In this document: positions 1-6,161 of the stretch, piece after piece
Numbering within the stretch: position 1 is the first letter of the stretch
Layout of the letters: every line of letters begins with the position of its first letter
Origin: Methanosarcina sp. UBA289
GTDB lineage: Archaea; Halobacteriota; Methanosarcinia; Methanosarcinales; Methanosarcinaceae
Assembly: GCA_002496565.1 (NCBI GenBank)
Contig: DAKJ01000029.1
Location: 472-14,195, forward strand
DNA: 13,724 nt
Direction of reading: 5' to 3'
Notes under the pieces: model-generated
Databases searched by the model: none
Told to the model about the DNA's origin: nothing
Seen by the model: only the letters and a program-made list of their open reading frames with translations
Position numbers and translations under genes: made by a program

Positions 1-147
1 TGCTTCTTCCTTTCTTCCCAGATCATAAAGAGAGTTCCATATATCGATATTTTTTGAATCTGCCTCTATGAAGTTATCATAAGCTTTTAGCTTTTTGTCC
101 GTTACGAAGATCTCAACTTTCTTTTTAAAGAAATCTTTAAATCCCAA
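1..147 (-). CDS. N-terminal part of a TPR-like protein, cut by the window edge
   Basis: On the minus strand an open frame starts at a TTG codon at 147-145 and continues 49 codons to the edge without a stop. An in-frame TAA lies a few codons upstream, and TTG is the only usual start between that stop and the reading. A GGAGG ribosome binding site lies 9 nt upstream. The visible peptide begins MGFKDFFKKKVEIFVTDKKL and continues with a segment patterned like a tetratricopeptide repeat (AYDNFIEAD, then NIDIWNSLYDLGRKEEA, with aromatic, small and acidic residues at TPR spacing). The family assignment is inference from one repeat. It could equally be another helical-repeat protein. A TATA-like box is visible about 40 bases upstream. 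It is transcribed in the same direction as the ATPase operon to its right, but a gap of 320 bases makes co-transcription doubtful. Confidence 0.6.
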   Translation of the reverse strand, partial: MGFKDFFKKKVEIFVTDKKLKAYDNFIEADSKNIDIWNSLYDLGRKEEA

Positions 148-467
148 TTTTACCTGCCTCCAATGCCAACTTTAATGATAAGGAGAATTTAAATTTCATT
201 TAAGAGTGGATTTTAAACTTCATTTTCAATAATAGTAAAAGTTACGCACTTGAGATGTAAAACCAAGCACATGAGAGCCTGGCAAGAAGATCATACTTTG
301 GAGAGTTTGGTGCTTCATGCTACTAGTTTTTTGTTCAACTGCGTAAGTCCTAAATAGATTATATTTCTTAGTAAGTTTTTAGCAGTTTGGGCAAATTGAC
401 AGTTTACGATGTACAAGAGTATTTTTGTAAATAGCATGTGGAGTCATCATTCAACCTACTGAATTGT
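148..467. other. Intergenic region without a recognisable gene
   Basis: This AT-rich stretch separates the left-edge gene from the end of the ATPase operon. Apart from the TATA-like box at 187-194 I see no convincing coding frame, RNA gene or repeat. The minus-strand downstream side of the ATPase gene has only short A/T runs and no clear hairpin terminator. Confidence 0.5.
187..194 (-). promoter_or_regulatory. TATA-like box of the leftmost gene
   Basis: The palindromic ATTTAAAT at 187-194 lies 40-47 bases upstream of the TTG start at 147. That spacing would put a transcript start near 165 and leave a short leader containing the GGAGG site. This is inferred from archaeal promoter geometry only. 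Confidence 0.35.
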
Positions 468-1706
468 TTATCCTCCAAACTCCTTATCCCATTTCTCGTA
501 CTTATCGAGCTGCTCTTTCGTCAGAGGAGACCTTATCTTCTCAAAAGCTGCCTCGAAATATTCGTGTTTCAGGGGAGTTACATTCAGTTTTCTTTTACTA
601 AGTTCTGCATAAGGGAGGTCTGCAAGACTGTCCAGGTCTTTGTTCTCCTGCTGGATCATGTTCCAGACTGCTTGCTGGCAGAGGTTCTGGAGATCACGGC
701 CAGAGTAGCATTTTTCAACGCAGGCGGAGGCTAGTTTATCAAGGTCAAGTTTTGAGGCATCAAGGTCTTTGATGTGAATCTTGATGATCTCTTTACAGGC
801 GGTTTTGTCCGGGAGAGACACTTTGATCCAACGCGGAAAGCGGGAGAGAACTGCAGGGTCTAGATCCCAGGGAGTGTTTGTTGCAGCCAGTGTTAGCAGA
901 AGGCGGTCGCTTTTCTTATCCTGTAGGCCGTCGAGTTCTGAAAGTAGGGTTGAGAGTAGACGGCGTGAGGATTCGCTGATATCGCCTTCCCGCGAGAGGC
1001 TGATTGCATCAAATTCGTCTATGAAAACGATGGAAGGAGAATGTTTTCTTGCGGCAGAATATAGGGCAGAGACAAGCTTGGAGGATTCCCCGAAGTATTT
1101 AGAAAGTACCTTGTCAGCTTTGATATCAAAAAAGGTGGCATCAAGGCTGCCTGCTGCTGCAGCAGCAAGGAGGGTTTTTCCGGTTCCAGGGGGGCCAAAG
1201 AGCATGATGCCTTTCCAAGGTTTGATGGATTCAGGTTTTTGGAGACCTGCTATGGCAATTGTCTCTTTCATGAGGAGCTTTGCTTCTTCAAGGCCGCCAA
1301 TGTCATCCCAGCGTACGTTTGATTTTGCGATAAGAGATTCGGCGTAGGAGATGAATTCGTCTCCGGCTTCTACTTCGTCTTCTTCTGAACTTCCATGCTC
1401 TCCCCCTCTCTTGTTCCCTGTTCCGCTTCCTATTTTCCTGCTTTCCCTTCCAGAACCTATAGGTACATTTTTCCTTTCCAGGATTGTATTTTTCACATTG
1501 TCGGCTAGTCGTTCCCATTTCTCTGCTTTTTTCAAATAGGCATCCTTCTGGGAAGGGATTTTTTCGGCCAGCACCTTCATGATTCTCGAACATTCCAGAG
1601 CCTTTTTCTTCGCTTGCCCGATATCTCCTCCGGCTTTCGCCTGTTTGTATTCTTCTGTTGCGTTTTCAAGGGAAGAGTACAGAGGGCCTGTTAGATCCAC
1701 TTTCAT
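468..1706 (-). CDS. Vps4/katanin-type AAA ATPase with N-terminal MIT-like domain
   Basis: A 412-residue ATPase of the meiotic (Vps4/katanin/spastin) clade, which in known members disassembles ESCRT-III polymers or severs filaments. Residues 1-80 form a charged helical segment typical of MIT domains, which bind ESCRT-III tails. A Gly/Ser/Glu-rich linker follows (about 81-115). The AAA domain shows Walker A GPPGTGKT (171-178), a pore loop KYFGES (203-208), Walker B SIVFIDEFD (225-233), the Vps4-like ESSRRL segment, sensor-1 AATN (274-277), and a C-terminal KYEKWDKEFGG helix like that of Vps4/katanin. Where Vps4 has a run of arginines before the Phe, this protein has LSRFPRW, so the arginine-finger region is reduced. 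The start is supported by GAGGT 7 nt upstream of the ATG. It is the last gene of a three-gene operon, 55 bases after the second coiled-coil gene. The clade is secure, but the ESCRT function is inferred from domains and neighbours. Confidence 0.88.
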   Translation of the reverse strand: MKVDLTGPLYSSLENATEEYKQAKAGGDIGQAKKKALECSRIMKVLAEKIPSQKDAYLKKAEKWERLADNVKNTILERKNVPIGSGRESRKIGSGTGNKRGGEHGSSEEDEVEAGDEFISYAESLIAKSNVRWDDIGGLEEAKLLMKETIAIAGLQKPESIKPWKGIMLFGPPGTGKTLLAAAAAGSLDATFFDIKADKVLSKYFGESSKLVSALYSAARKHSPSIVFIDEFDAISLSREGDISESSRRLLSTLLSELDGLQDKKSDRLLLTLAATNTPWDLDPAVLSRFPRWIKVSLPDKTACKEIIKIHIKDLDASKLDLDKLASACVEKCYSGRDLQNLCQQAVWNMIQQENKDLDSLADLPYAELSKRKLNVTPLKHEYFEAAFEKIRSPLTKEQLDKYEKWDKEFGG

Positions 1707-1761
1707 TTCGTTTACCTCTTAATGTCTAGTGACTCGGAGCTATTAAGAACATAAAAACATT

Positions 1762-2361
1762 TTATTCTAGATTCCTTGGTCTGTACCCCTTGTTCTCATT
1801 TACTGCTTCTTCTGCTTCATCAGGCTCCAGGTCTCCTTCCCTGACAGCCCGGATTGCGCTCAGAATATCTTCAAGGTCGTCTTCCTGTTCGATCCCGATC
1901 TGCATGGCTGTGGAAGTCATATCAATTATTGAGGAGACGATTGAGTCTCTATCCTGAGCTTCCAGATTCTGGGTGACCAACCAGTTTTCAAGTTTCTCAG
2001 GCTCGAGCTTTTTGACCTTTTCCCAGACCCCTGCAGCCTGGAGGTCAGCTTTGTGCTCTTTTAAGATCAGTATGTTGGAAACAGCTCGTAGTTCCTTGTC
2101 AAGCTTGGCCTGAGCTGCGGTTTTCATCTCTTTCTTTTGGGATATCGTCTTTATGCGTCTGGCCAGTGTCAGTTCTTCACTTTTGGATTTGGAGGCTCTC
2201 GCTTTCTCAAAAAGTTTTGAGATCTCATTTTCCTCTTCTCGGACCTCGGTCTGGAGTTCTTCGATTTTGCGGTTCAGCTTAATCTCCATAACTCGAAGGT
2301 CTTCGGTCGTGGTAGACTCTACAGGGTCTTTGCTGCCGAATAGTTTTGAAAAGATGCCCAT
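1762..2361 (-). CDS. Coiled-coil protein, ESCRT-III-like candidate (paralog 2)
   Basis: I place the start at the ATG at 2361, because GGGAGG lies 6 nt upstream; the longer upstream reading has no such site. The product is 199 residues. It opens with MGIFSKLFGSKDP, a short amphipathic segment of the kind that starts ESCRT-III and PspA/Vipp1 proteins. Long charged helices (about 20-90) follow, then a conserved SNILILKEHKADL (95-107) with W113, and an acidic C-terminal helix (about 161-188, DDLEDILSAIRAVREGDL) that could be a MIT-interacting tail. It aligns almost without gaps to the neighbouring 203-residue protein, so the two are tandem paralogs. The gene is 107 bases after that paralog and 55 bases before the Vps4-like ATPase, whose substrate it plausibly is. 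The ESCRT-III assignment is inference from architecture and context. A generic coiled-coil protein is the alternative. Confidence 0.68.
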   Translation of the reverse strand: MGIFSKLFGSKDPVESTTTEDLRVMEIKLNRKIEELQTEVREEENEISKLFEKARASKSKSEELTLARRIKTISQKKEMKTAAQAKLDKELRAVSNILILKEHKADLQAAGVWEKVKKLEPEKLENWLVTQNLEAQDRDSIVSSIIDMTSTAMQIGIEQEDDLEDILSAIRAVREGDLEPDEAEEAVNENKGYRPRNLE

Positions 2362-2468
2362 CCATTCCCTCCCTATTGCCTTTAATTCAGTTTTTCCAAT
2401 TTGGGACCTTAATTTTAGCATTTCAGCTCGGAACTCAAGTTTGGAAATTAGAGTTTAAAACTTCAAGC

Positions 2469-3080
2469 TTAGAGTCCTTTTTCCTCCCTTTCCTTTTCAA
2501 GACTTTTTTCAAGGGAAAGGGTTTGTTCCACCTCATCCACATCTATAGCTCCGGATTCCACACTGCTCCATGCGTCTAGGAGCTGGTTTTCGGCTTCATC
2601 TTCCCCTGCTTCGAACTCCGTTATGTCCATCTCAAAAACCCTATTCAGATCATTTAAGACCTCTTCAAATTCTTTACCTGAAAGGTTGGTCTTGATAAGA
2701 GCGCTTTCAAAGTTTTCGGACCCTATGTTGCCGATCTTGTCCCAGATCTTATTCTTTTTAAGATCCTGTTCGTACTTCTTGACTACAATAAGGTTTGAGA
2801 CGAACATGTGCTGCTTGTTAATAGTCGAGAAATTTTTGAGTTTGAGCCGGGCTTCCGTGTCGAGTTGCTTAATTTCCTGGGCAAGCATTTTTTTTTTAAT
2901 CATGTCTGCCCCCACTCCTTCCTGAAACTTTTGCTTCTTGTCTTTCTCGATCTTATTGATATCTTTCCTGAGTCTTTCCATGCGATTTTTCAGACGGATC
3001 TCCTCTTCCTGGAGGTCCCGGGGGTTCAGCTTATCAACCGGGTTCTTCTTAAATGAATACATTAGATCTTTGAGTGCCAT
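2469..3080 (-). CDS. Coiled-coil protein, ESCRT-III-like candidate (paralog 1)
   Basis: First gene of the leftward operon. An in-frame GTG lies at 3089, but AGGTGA ends 5 nt before the ATG at 3080, so I take the ATG, giving 203 residues starting MALKDLMYSF. The protein is rich in Lys, Glu and Leu, with long helices at about 21-90, then SNLIVVKKYEQDL (95-107) with W113 followed by DKI. The C-terminal half is acidic and includes LLDAWSSVESGAIDVDEVEQ (168-187). Against the next gene it matches at PV near residue 14, the SNL/SNI segment, W113 and the acidic tail helix, at nearly the same residue numbers, which shows ancient tandem duplication. There is no signal peptide or membrane segment, so it is a cytoplasmic or peripheral membrane protein. 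The two paralogs may co-assemble, as ESCRT-III subunits do. That role is inferred, not shown. Confidence 0.66.
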   Translation of the reverse strand: MALKDLMYSFKKNPVDKLNPRDLQEEEIRLKNRMERLRKDINKIEKDKKQKFQEGVGADMIKKKMLAQEIKQLDTEARLKLKNFSTINKQHMFVSNLIVVKKYEQDLKKNKIWDKIGNIGSENFESALIKTNLSGKEFEEVLNDLNRVFEMDITEFEAGEDEAENQLLDAWSSVESGAIDVDEVEQTLSLEKSLEKEREEKGL

Positions 3081-3372
3081 GCTCTTCACCTGATAATTTT
3101 TCTTAATTTATTTCTTGAATTCTAAATCTTATTTTCCAGTTTCCATTTTTCTAAGTTTTTGTAAATTGTATTTCGATGTTTTATTTGTTAAATCTCATTC
3201 CACTGGAGTAACCTGTTCTGTTCACAAATTCGAAAATTAATTCTTCTTTGTCAGCAGGTTCATCTTCTTTAATTTGTTATGAGATTTTAACTCTAATAGT
3301 ATATCTAAAAAGGGCTTAGTTTCCTTTTAAGTGTTAACATATTATTTGTGAGTATTATCTCTATATTAAGAT

Positions 3373-3462
3373 TTCTCCAATTTGGATGATTATTGTTTGT
3401 CTTCTAAATATATGAATTAGATTTATTGGTTTATTCCTCTAAATTCTCCAAAACGGAGGAAT
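3373..3462. repeat. Pair of similar dyads, candidate operators
   Basis: TTCTCCAATTTGGATGAT at 3373-3390 contains TCCAA and TTGGA around a single central T. TTCTCCAAAACGGAGGAAT at 3444-3462 shares TTCTCCAA and the GGAnGA half and ends inside the TATA box. The second copy also has ATTCCTC (3433-3439) facing GAGGAAT (3456-3462). Repetition and overlap with the promoter suggest a repressor site. No regulator gene is visible in the window. Confidence 0.35.
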
Positions 3463-3469
3463 ATTTATA
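3462..3469 (+). promoter_or_regulatory. TATA box for a leaderless or short-leader transcript
   Basis: TATTTATA at 3462-3469 follows a purine-rich BRE-like stretch (GGAGGA). The ATG of the 178-residue gene lies at 3497, about 28 bases after the end of the box. Standard archaeal spacing would start the mRNA within a few bases of the ATG. The sequence just before the ATG (CTCTAAAG) has no ribosome binding site, consistent with a leaderless message. Confidence 0.6.
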
Positions 3470-3496
3470 TAGTGATAATACTTTAACTCTCTAAAG

Positions 3497-4033
3497 ATGG
3501 AATATCTGTTTACTATTGATTACAGTTCGGATGCTGAACGCAAACGGATAGATTACACCGTCGAGCGGTGGGGCGACAGGGCAAAAATAAAAAAGCCAAA
3601 AGGATCAGTGTTGCTTTTCGAAGGTCCAGACGTAGACGAGTTTATCGAGGATCTTTATTCTAGGCTCGATACCGATGCCGGAAAGGTAGAAATATACAGG
3701 GTAGAACCTTACGAGCCTGCGGTTGAAAAACAGAGCAGGAAACTTGTCTACGAGAGTCCGGAGCGTTTTGAAGCCGTGCAGAGCTTCCTGAATTACCTTA
3801 TGAGCAAGCTTGGGGCGAGTTTTGAATACTCCCGCGAGAATGCTATCTACTATACTGCTTACACGAAAAAAGGACAGGCACAAATAGAAATTCGCTGGGT
3901 TGGCTGCACACGCAGGGATGAGGAAGAGGAAAGAAACCTGCGTTTTGTGGTCAGCGTCGAAGGATATGGAAATGTTGTAGATTTTATTGCTGAAAAACTT
4001 GATGAAGAAATAAGTATTTTCCTGGGAAGGTAA
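3497..4033 (+). CDS. Conserved-looking protein of unknown function (178 aa)
   Basis: I do not recognise this family. The protein begins MEYLFTIDYSSDAERKRIDY and appears to have two alternating alpha/beta halves. Residues 1-70 carry strands YLFTID, GSVLLFEG and KVEIYRVEP around a helix DVDEFIEDLYSRL. Residues 80-178 carry a helix FEAVQSFLNYLMSKLG and strands IYYTAYTKKG, QIEIRWVG and LRFVVSVEGYG, ending with VVDFIAEKLDEEISIFLGR. There is no signal peptide, membrane segment or obvious catalytic motif. It is the first gene of a two-gene unit, with the next gene starting one base after its stop, so the products probably act together. It is divergent from the Vps4-like operon and shares its control region, suggesting a related process. 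Codon use resembles its neighbours. Confidence 0.85.
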   Translation: MEYLFTIDYSSDAERKRIDYTVERWGDRAKIKKPKGSVLLFEGPDVDEFIEDLYSRLDTDAGKVEIYRVEPYEPAVEKQSRKLVYESPERFEAVQSFLNYLMSKLGASFEYSRENAIYYTAYTKKGQAQIEIRWVGCTRRDEEEERNLRFVVSVEGYGNVVDFIAEKLDEEISIFLGR

Positions 4034-4034
4034 G

Positions 4035-5516
4035 GTGGATAAATTGTTTGCAGAGGGAAATATCGAATGTGTTGAGAAACTTCTGAAGCCCGCAAGAAGG
4101 GTGCTCAAAGTCGGGATGCCCGTAAAGCACGATGCCTTTGAGCAGAGGGTCGAGCTCTGGAACAAAATCCGGATGAACTACGACAGTTACCTAGATGAGG
4201 AGTGTGACACATTTCTGAAGGATCTAGACCAGCACTTCTGTTCTCTTTTTGACGGGGCGCTCCTGGTGCTTGCGGCAAGTTTCCGGGAAAACGGGGAATT
4301 TTTTGGGGCTGCAAATATCTTCAGTGATAAAGAAGTCAAACTTTTTCGAAATATTGAACGTTATAATCTCTTTGAGATCCTCTCTGCAGATGACATAAGA
4401 AAAAAGCTTATTCAAAAGGATGACAAAGTCCTTGAGCTTCTCAGGGATTATTACGTGTCTATGGACTCCTGGGTGGATGGACAGCTTGAAGACCCGAGTC
4501 TCAGGCTCACCCTCCGCTACTACCTCAAGAAAAAATGGGACGGTTACAAGGAAAAACTCAATCTGGCTGTAAGCAGTTCGGTCGTGGAACTCGATTGGTT
4601 AAAAAGTCTTATAGGTTCTTGGGAGCATGAGACTGAAAACAGGGTAGAACAGGTCGAAGAAAAGGTTAGAATGCCTGTTGCAGAAAAAACCCTTGCGGAA
4701 GGGAAAGGCACCCGCTACGTGAAGCTGGACGAAGTGAAACAGTACGAACTGAATTTTATCGGCAGGCTTGAGTACAGGCTGGGGAATAAAGTCACCTTCT
4801 CCAGCAGGACTTACAAAGTCGAAGAGCTCCGGGAAATCAAGCAGGTGGACACCTCCCGCTTTGCGGGAGTATCCGGGCTGAGCGCACAAGATTTGAAAAG
4901 TCTTCCAGAAAATCGCTCCCTAGTCGGCTTCTTGACGGAAAAGAAGCTGCTCGGGAAAAAACAGCGCTACAACCTGAAAGCTCTCTTCTCTGCAAGAGTC
5001 GAGAAGTATGCTGAAGTGGGTTTTGATACCGATCCCCTGGAACTCAAAGACCTCAATGCCTGCCTTGTGGATTCGCGGGACGAGGCAAAAGAAAAAGGAG
5101 AACGGGTCTTGCTTTGCCTGGCCTCTCCCACCGGGTTTGAAGCTTCTGTCGGCAAATACATCTCAAGCGAAAACTTCCACAGGAACTTCCTCTCAAAATA
5201 TCTCTCAGTCTGCCTACTCGACCTTGAAACCGGAAAGCAGCTCTACAATCCCCATGATGAGGTGGCAAAGGAGTTTGCAAAGCTCTGTGAACTTGAGACC
5301 GAGACCGAAAAGAATGAAAAACTGAAAATTTCCGTGAGAAAAACAATCGAAGACAGTTTCCTCTTGAACGATTTCGTAGTACTTGAGGACATTGTAAAAA
5401 GTTTTGGGAATTTCTTATTCCTGAAGTCTTTATTTTATGATTATGCGGACGAGAAGAGCTTGAAAATACAGTTCGTTAAGGATGTAGGGCTCGTCATGAT
5501 GCAGGAGAACTCTTGA
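4035..5516 (+). CDS. Large soluble protein of unknown function (493 aa)
   Basis: I do not recognise this protein. It starts at a GTG one base after the preceding stop, with GGAAGG a few bases upstream, so translation is probably coupled. Residues 1-205 look mainly helical and charged, with many Leu, Lys and Glu. Residues 225-290 look like a beta-rich segment (YVKLDEVKQYELNFIGRLEY, NKVTFSSRTYKVEEL). Residues 295-420 form an alpha/beta region (RYNLKALFSARVEKY, RVLLCLASPTGFEASVGKYI, KYLSVCLLDLETGKQLYNP). The last 65 residues are helical and could be a winged-helix-like domain, though that is a guess. There are no cysteine clusters, P-loop, membrane helices or signal peptide. It is divergent from the Vps4-like operon, which makes it a candidate adaptor or regulator of that system. 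Confidence 0.85.
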   Translation: MDKLFAEGNIECVEKLLKPARRVLKVGMPVKHDAFEQRVELWNKIRMNYDSYLDEECDTFLKDLDQHFCSLFDGALLVLAASFRENGEFFGAANIFSDKEVKLFRNIERYNLFEILSADDIRKKLIQKDDKVLELLRDYYVSMDSWVDGQLEDPSLRLTLRYYLKKKWDGYKEKLNLAVSSSVVELDWLKSLIGSWEHETENRVEQVEEKVRMPVAEKTLAEGKGTRYVKLDEVKQYELNFIGRLEYRLGNKVTFSSRTYKVEELREIKQVDTSRFAGVSGLSAQDLKSLPENRSLVGFLTEKKLLGKKQRYNLKALFSARVEKYAEVGFDTDPLELKDLNACLVDSRDEAKEKGERVLLCLASPTGFEASVGKYISSENFHRNFLSKYLSVCLLDLETGKQLYNPHDEVAKEFAKLCELETETEKNEKLKISVRKTIEDSFLLNDFVVLEDIVKSFGNFLFLKSLFYDYADEKSLKIQFVKDVGLVMMQENS

Positions 5517-6161
5517 ATTTAACGTGATTAAGCAATGGTGATTGGTTTAATTTTTATGGAAAGATAGTTCTCTCTATCACTCTAAGCATTTTCATGCCTT
5601 ACTTTTTTCCTAATTTCTCTGCCTAGTACAACAGCATTCTTGAACCTCACTCGAGAGCATCGTAAAAATTCTAGACATTATAAAATTATACCACTTGCTG
5701 AAATTCGAATCGAAGAGTTTATTAAGAGTGTATCTTATACCCTGCTACATTAGCAACTTTATTCATAAATATAAAATGCGGCAACTATTCAGATATCCGT
5801 AGCAACATCAAGAGACTTAATTTACATGCTTAGTGCCTAAATATTAAGCGCATATGTATAGTAATGGAAGTGTATAAGGTCAATAGATCACAATTTTAAA
5901 AGTTTGTTACTAAGATATGTGCTTAAACTTAAGTGGATACTTCGATATCATAAAACGTTTATGCGCCTAAAATACGGAACTTAAGTTACGTTATTTGTTA
6001 TGCACAATACATCCCAGTCAATTTGAATAGTTACAATTTTGGTAATCATAGACTTTTGCAACGTCCTAAACAAGTTAAGATTAGGGTTGTTAATTGGAAC
6101 AAAATTCAAAATCGAAGTTAAGTTTTTGGGTTGTGAAACTATGAATAGTTATCAGGAAACG
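5517..6161. other. Long AT-rich intergenic region upstream of the receptor kinase
   Basis: About 640 bases without a convincing gene. A T-rich stretch (TTTAATTTTTATGG, about 5546-5559) may end the preceding transcript. Two copies of the palindromic word AACTTAAGT lie at 5926-5934 and 5978-5987, and TTAAGCGCATA near 5850 is partly inverted in TATGCGCCTA near 5960. The kinase frame stays open back to a TTG at 6039, but that part does not read like protein and I do not assign it as coding. Confidence 0.45.
5926..5987. repeat. Two copies of the palindrome AACTTAAGT, 52 bases apart
   Basis: AACTTAAGT occurs at 5926-5934 and again, as the perfect 10-base palindrome AACTTAAGTT, at 5978-5987. The spacing is 52 bases, close to five helical turns, which would put both on the same face of DNA. 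They lie 150-240 bases before the kinase start. This could be a paired operator, but palindromic AT-rich words also occur by chance. Confidence 0.3.

Larger units (their letters stand above)
3081..3496. promoter_or_regulatory. Divergent control region between the ATPase operon and the unknown pair
   Basis: This AT-rich region of about 415 bases must drive both transcription units. On the plus side there is a clear TATA box at 3462-3469. On the minus side no single TATA box stands out; AT-rich candidates lie at about 3104-3113. Two similar dyads, each beginning TTCTCCAA, lie at 3373-3390 and 3444-3462, and a weaker related element (TTCCACTGGAGTA) lies near 3200. No coding frame is convincing. 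Confidence 0.5.

Noticed and set aside
240..420. Possible insertion-sequence remnant (around CTGCGTAAGTCCTA)
   Set aside because: No matching terminal inverted repeats, target duplication or transposase fragment could be found in the window.
781..1347. Plus-strand open frame of 188 codons within the ATPase gene
   Set aside because: It lies opposite the Walker A/B coding region, and its peptide is an antisense shadow rich in Ser and Arg with no family features.
3605..4165. Minus-strand open frame of 186 codons opposite the 178-residue gene
   Set aside because: It spans the junction of two well-formed plus-strand genes and has no ribosome binding site or recognisable protein pattern.
5840..5970. 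Inverted TTAAGCGCATA / TATGCGCCTA pair
   Set aside because: The match is imperfect and the arms are more than 100 bases apart in AT-rich DNA, so chance is a sufficient explanation.
6039..6161. Upstream extension of the kinase frame to the TTG at 6039
   Set aside because: The peptide does not look like a domain, would hide the signal peptide, and no ribosome binding site precedes the TTG.
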